A stretch of 64,000 nt of DNA from CAIMWS01 sp964409245 (GTDB lineage Bacteria; Verrucomicrobiota; Verrucomicrobiia; Limisphaerales; UBA1319). Below the pieces are notes generated by a model, which was not told where the DNA came from, searched no databases, and saw nothing but the letters and a program-made list of their open reading frames with translations. How positions within the stretch are numbered: the stretch's first letter is position 1; each line of letters begins with the position of its first letter. The position numbers were made by a program, and so were the translations under genes. Below are positions 60,362 to 64,000 of this stretch, in pieces. The stretch is taken from the NCBI GenBank assembly GCA_964409245.1, contig CAYPCQ010000005.1, positions 62,001-126,000 of the forward strand. The letters are read 5' to 3'.

Positions 60362-62044
60362 TCATGGCACGCGGACGCCGAGGCGATAGAAGCGTGGTGT
60401 GCCTGCGGTCTCGGGGTCGATCAGCCTATCCACGCCGCCGCTGCCAGGAATGTTGGTTTGTGAGGGGATGTTTGTCCACGCGCCTGAAGTCAGGTTGGTT
60501 CGGTAATACAAGGTGTATTTCCGACTCGCAGAGGATTGATAGAACACGGCAAAGCCTGCCTCGTGGGCGATGCTTTGGATGTGGAAGTAAGACAGGGCGT
60601 TCGTCGGGCTCGTGTCCGCGACGTATTCGCTGTAGTTAGTCGCGTTGTCGCTATCGATGTCACAGGCAGCGCAGGAGAGAGCATTAGTCGTGGTGCCGCT
60701 GCCGCCGAAATACTGCGCCCGCCACCAATCGGGGATGCCATCGCCCACGCTGTCGCCGGTCGCAAAGGCAGTGCGTAAAAGGCGAACGTAGTTGTATATG
60801 CGAATGGCATCGCCCTGTGGTCCGCGACCCTTGGGGTAATCAGCCGGATTGCCTGCTTTTGGGTCGCTACGCTGGGCGCCAGCTCCATGAACGTCAAGCC
60901 ATGCACCGATAGTTGGATTGTTCGGCATGGTCATGTAGCCCAGGGCGCGGCCGAAGGCAACATAGATGGCATTGGCGCCTGTGCCGTCGGAGGAAATGTG
61001 CGTGGTCCCCGTCCAGTAGAAGGGATAGTCCGCCTTGCCCGCTTCGTTGGTGATGCCGGTGCAGGTGAAGAGCGGGTCGATGGCGGAGGAGGAGGTGGTG
61101 TCCGGCGAGCGGGTGTAGTCCACGAGGCTCTGCAGTTCCTTGGCGTTGGGCAGACGCCAGTCACTGTGCCCCAGGTAGTTCTCGGCGTTCTTCGCCTGGG
61201 CCCAGGCCAGCGCATCCTGCCAATTCATCCCGGTGCCGCTGTCCCCCTGGGTCCAAATCAGCCCGGTAGCTTGGTCGGTAATGGTGGCATCGCCGTTGTC
61301 CAGGAAGTTGTTGACGCCATAGCCTGCGCCCCGCACGCATTGCACATAGAAGGTTTTTTCTCCTCCTCCGGGCATGGTCAGGCCGTAGCCCTTGATCCGC
61401 CCATCGGCGAAGTTCACGCCGAATAGGGTCGTATCCCCCAGCATGGTTTTGCTCACATAGAGCGTAATGGAGGCGTACTGGGCATCGAGGACCCGCTCGC
61501 CCGCAGAGGTGTCACCGTAACCAAAACTGAAAAAGGTGCGATCGATGAAGGGCGTCAAAGTAGAGGCATCGCCGCCTGGTCCTACATCCGTGCCCATGAA
61601 GTTCATCAGGGAGTACAGTTCCTTGATGGTGGGGAGGCGCCAGTCGCTGTAGCCGCCGTATTTTGCAGCATTCAAAACCGCGGGCCTCGCCTGAGCCTGG
61701 GTCCAGGTCAACTTGTCCGAGGCGTTGATCGTGCCGTCGCCGGTGGTGTCCGGCGTGTGTTGCCACGTCAAGCCGGTGTTGTTGTCGTGCACGGTTAGCC
61801 CGTTGCCGCTGAGCGTGTAGCTCGGTTGATGGCCATTGTGCTGCGCGTCCTGGCCGTAGAACGGCTGGCCAACCGAGGGTGAAGTGATGTGGGTCGTGTT
61901 GTTGTAGCAATTGGTCTGGCTGGTATCGACGATGACGCAGGTTGGTGCGGCGCCAAGGCAGGTGGTTGACAGGCCAGCCGCCAAAACCAGAGCCATATTT
62001 CGTTTCCTTTGTTTTCCGTTTTTCATGAATGTTTGAAGTTTCAT
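60362..62044 (-). CDS. Secreted protein with two DUF1566 (Lcl C-terminal) domains
   Basis: A 560-residue exported protein of unknown function. ATG 62044 is chosen; GTG 62062 and ATG 62026 are alternatives. The N-terminus has a basic stretch (KNGKQRKR) then a hydrophobic segment ending CLGA, a probable signal peptide. A DTSQTNCYNN segment is followed by two DUF1566 copies, each with the SDWRLP motif and KELYSL or KELQSL. After these come GDGIPDWWRAQYFGG and a CxxC-bearing Asp-rich stretch (CAACDIDSD). The C-terminal domain (SASRKYTLYYRTNL, WTNIP, FYRLGVRVP) resembles C-terminal segments common in exported verrucomicrobial proteins. It is the tandem paralogue of the next gene, 14 bases downstream of that gene's stop. 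No link to the PKS locus is evident. Confidence 0.85.
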   Translation of the reverse strand: MKLQTFMKNGKQRKRNMALVLAAGLSTTCLGAAPTCVIVDTSQTNCYNNTTHITSPSVGQPFYGQDAQHNGHQPSYTLSGNGLTVHDNNTGLTWQHTPDTTGDGTINASDKLTWTQAQARPAVLNAAKYGGYSDWRLPTIKELYSLMNFMGTDVGPGGDASTLTPFIDRTFFSFGYGDTSAGERVLDAQYASITLYVSKTMLGDTTLFGVNFADGRIKGYGLTMPGGGEKTFYVQCVRGAGYGVNNFLDNGDATITDQATGLIWTQGDSGTGMNWQDALAWAQAKNAENYLGHSDWRLPNAKELQSLVDYTRSPDTTSSSAIDPLFTCTGITNEAGKADYPFYWTGTTHISSDGTGANAIYVAFGRALGYMTMPNNPTIGAWLDVHGAGAQRSDPKAGNPADYPKGRGPQGDAIRIYNYVRLLRTAFATGDSVGDGIPDWWRAQYFGGSGTTTNALSCAACDIDSDNATNYSEYVADTSPTNALSYFHIQSIAHEAGFAVFYQSSASRKYTLYYRTNLTSGAWTNIPSQTNIPGSGGVDRLIDPETAGTPRFYRLGVRVP

Positions 62045-62058
62045 GCTGGGTGTATTCT

Positions 62059-64000
62059 TCACGGCACTCGAACTCCGATCCGATAAAACCGTTGTGCGCT
62101 GGCCGGCGCAGGATCGGTGAGCGTGTCCACGCCACCGTTGCCGGGGATGCCGGTTTGCGATGGGATATTGGTCCAGGCGCCCGAATCCAGGCTGGCGGCA
62201 TAATACAACGTGTATCTGCGGCTGGCGGAAGACTGAAACGTGATGACGCCGCCGGGCGGGTTGCTAATGCTCTGCAAATGGAAGCGGGAGAGCGCGTTCG
62301 TCGGGTTCGTGTCCGCGGCGTATTCGCTGGCGTTCGGCACGCCATCGCCATCGGGATCACAGGTGGCGCAGGATTGGCTGTTCGTTGTCGTGCCGTGGCC
62401 GCCGAAATATTGGCGGCGCCACCAGTCGGGGATGCCGTCTCCTACCGTGTCCTCGTTAGCCGGTGCCGCGCGCAGCAGGCGAACGTAGTTGTAGTAACGA
62501 TCTCCGCCAGGAGTGCCGGCAATCTTCGTGTCGAAGCGCACAGCCCCCGCCCCATGAAGGTCCTTTCCATCGCTGCCGACAGCGCGGCCGAACGCGACGT
62601 ACCAGGCAGCCGCAAAAGGTTCGTTTGCCTGGGCTTTCGCAGATGTGCTCGTCCAGTAATACGGAAAGTCTGAGGATCCAGCCTCATTGGTAATCCCCGT
62701 GCAGGTAAACAGCGGATTAATGGCCGGCCCCACATTGGCCGGGTTGGTGGCTCCGGGTGACCGTGTGTAATCCACGAGGCTCTGGAGCTCCTTTGTGTCC
62801 GGCAGCCGCCAGTCGCTGTGGCCCAGGTAATTCGCGGCATTCTGGGTCTGGGCATAGGCCAGCGCGTGTTCCCAATCCATGGCCGAGCCGCTGTCGGTCT
62901 GGGCCCACATCAAGCCCGTGGCCTGATCCGTGATGGTGCCGTCGCCTTGGTCCAGGAAGCCGTTGATCCCGCAGCTTGCACCGCGCACACAACGGACGAG
63001 GTGCCTGGGCCCTGATGCGATGGAATAGGCCTTGATGTGCCCGGTGCCGAAATTGACGCCGAAAGCCAATTCTGCGCCGACGTTAGGGTCCCCCGTGCTC
63101 TCGAGAAGCCCCGAATATTTGCTGCTGCTCCAGAAGATGGCATGGCTGAGCTCCTCCTCACTTGCGTAGCTGATGGTGAAATAGTTCGTGTCGATGTAGG
63201 GCCAGCCTGTGTTGCCGTTCCAGAGGGAGTACAGCTCCTTGATGGCCGGTAGCCGCCAGTCGCTGCAGCCACCGTAATTTGTCGCGTTCATTGCCGTAGC
63301 GACAGCCTGAGCCTCCTCCCAATAGACCTGGCCGGTGTAGTGGCTCTGCTGCCAGGTCAGACCGGTGACGTTGTCTTTCACGGTGAGACCGTCGACACTC
63401 TTTGTGTAACTGGGCTGGGTACCGGAGAACTGGGCGTCTTGACCGTAGAACGGCTGACCCGCCGCCGGAGGCGCGATGTTGTTCGTGTCATTGTAGCACT
63501 GGGTCTGGCTGGTATCCACGACGACGTAGCCTCCGGGAGTGGGCGTGGCGGTGACAGTAATGTAGCCGGCACGGGAGAGCGTGTTCGAGCCGGCGGCAGC
63601 GAACACCGCCAGACTCACCGTGTAGCTGCCGGTGTTGGTATAAGTGTGAGCGGGATTGACCGCCGTGCTCGTGGCCCCGTCGCCGAAGCTCCACAGGCGG
63701 TTAGTGATCGTGCCGGTCGAAGCGTCGGTGAAGCTCACCGTCAACGGGGTCTTTCCGCTCGTTGGCACGCCGGTGAAACTGGCGGCCACGCCCGATCCGG
63801 CGGTGACTTGGAACGCCGCTGTTTTGCTGTAGGTCAGCGTGCTGCCAATCGGCGGCGTGAAAACAATCGCCGCGTCTTTCCACCCGGCAGGTTCCAAGGC
63901 TGGGATGGCGAACTGGGCGGTGACAATGTATTGGCTGTCATGCGTCACCAGGCTGCCGGTGATCGCGCCGAGGGTCACGCTCGTGACAGGGGCGCCGGCT
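62059..64000 (-). CDS. Secreted PKD-DUF1566 protein, 5' end beyond window
   Basis: At least 646 residues are visible. The frame is open to the window edge, so the GTG at 63978 is not accepted as the start. A PKD-type beta-sandwich domain (SFTGVPTSG, TPLTVSFTD, LWSFGDGAT, HTYTNTGSYTVSL) precedes DTSQTQCYND and two DUF1566 copies with SDWRLP motifs. The end matches its neighbour: GDGIPDWWRRQYFGG, CATCDPDGDG, SASRRYTLYYAASL and FYRIGVRVP. PKD domains mediate adhesion or protein contacts outside the cell, so this is probably a surface or secreted protein. It and the gene at 60362-62044 arose by tandem duplication; the PKD part is found only here within the visible sequence. Confidence 0.85.
   Translation of the reverse strand, partial: AGAPVTSVTLGAITGSLVTHDSQYIVTAQFAIPALEPAGWKDAAIVFTPPIGSTLTYSKTAAFQVTAGSGVAASFTGVPTSGKTPLTVSFTDASTGTITNRLWSFGDGATSTAVNPAHTYTNTGSYTVSLAVFAAAGSNTLSRAGYITVTATPTPGGYVVVDTSQTQCYNDTNNIAPPAAGQPFYGQDAQFSGTQPSYTKSVDGLTVKDNVTGLTWQQSHYTGQVYWEEAQAVATAMNATNYGGCSDWRLPAIKELYSLWNGNTGWPYIDTNYFTISYASEEELSHAIFWSSSKYSGLLESTGDPNVGAELAFGVNFGTGHIKAYSIASGPRHLVRCVRGASCGINGFLDQGDGTITDQATGLMWAQTDSGSAMDWEHALAYAQTQNAANYLGHSDWRLPDTKELQSLVDYTRSPGATNPANVGPAINPLFTCTGITNEAGSSDFPYYWTSTSAKAQANEPFAAAWYVAFGRAVGSDGKDLHGAGAVRFDTKIAGTPGGDRYYNYVRLLRAAPANEDTVGDGIPDWWRRQYFGGHGTTTNSQSCATCDPDGDGVPNASEYAADTNPTNALSRFHLQSISNPPGGVITFQSSASRRYTLYYAASLDSGAWTNIPSQTGIPGNGGVDTLTDPAPASAQRFYRIGVRVP

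Noticed and set aside
1..64000. CRISPR arrays, tRNA or rRNA genes, insertion sequences
   Set aside because: None were seen; the coding density of the PKS leaves little room, and the right-hand intergenic stretches show no such structure by eye.

Overview
The window is almost entirely one modular trans-acyltransferase polyketide synthase / nonribosomal peptide synthetase (trans-AT PKS-NRPS) locus, read left to right. It has very long KS-containing proteins, no acyltransferase domain after any ketosynthase, non-elongating KS domains, in-line C-methyltransferases, crotonase (ECH) domains and two NRPS modules. The host is most likely a member of Verrucomicrobiota. The evidence is indirect: two secreted DUF1566 proteins at the right end carry a GDGIPDWW-type segment and a C-terminus ending FYR(L/I)GVRVP, a style I associate with that phylum. 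DNA is GC-rich throughout.

Layout. 1-58144 holds five co-directional, tightly spaced genes forming a colinear assembly line whose beginning lies left of the window: (1) the 3' end of a PKS with KR-ACP; (2) KS(atypical)-ACP / KS-DH-KR-ACP-MT; (3) a DUF2156 (GNAT-like) domain, a tryptophanase-type PLP lyase domain, KS0-ACP; (4) an 8259-residue protein with KS-KR-cMT-ACP / KS-KR-cMT-ACP / KS-DH-KR-cMT-ACP / KS-ACP-ACP / KS-DH-KR-ACP / KS; (5) ECH-ECH-ACP / C-A-PCP / KS-DH-KR-ACP / KS0-PS-or-DH*-ACP / KS-ACP / C-A(Ser)-PCP-TE. 58283-59844 holds two paralogous chloramphenicol-phosphotransferase-like kinases facing each other around an inverted repeat. 59845-60361 has no supported gene. 60362-64000 holds two tandem, homologous secreted DUF1566 proteins on the minus strand, the second cut by the window edge.

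How it works together (inference). Three successive C-methylating modules build an alpha-methylated stretch. The KS-ACP-ACP module and the split KS | ECH-ECH-ACP module both lack KR and carry ACPs with the Trp at Ser+6 that marks beta-branching carriers, so two beta-branches are predicted, needing an HMG-synthase cassette encoded elsewhere. An amino acid of unassigned identity is then inserted. The chain is extended, possibly cyclised or isomerised by a degenerate DH-like domain on a KS0 module, extended once more without reduction, condensed with serine and released by a TE. A beta-ketoacyl-seryl thioester is a classic tetramate precursor, although macrolactonisation or hydrolysis remain possible.

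The most unusual part is the DUF2156-PLP lyase pair in gene 3, placed after a module able to make an alpha,beta-olefin and next to a methyltransferase. It parallels the DUF-SH (cysteine/thiocysteine lyase) didomains of leinamycin-type synthases and suggests sulfur installation on the chain, possibly followed by S-methylation. Trans-AT, HMG-synthase, decarboxylating KS, donor ACP and PPTase genes are not in this window.
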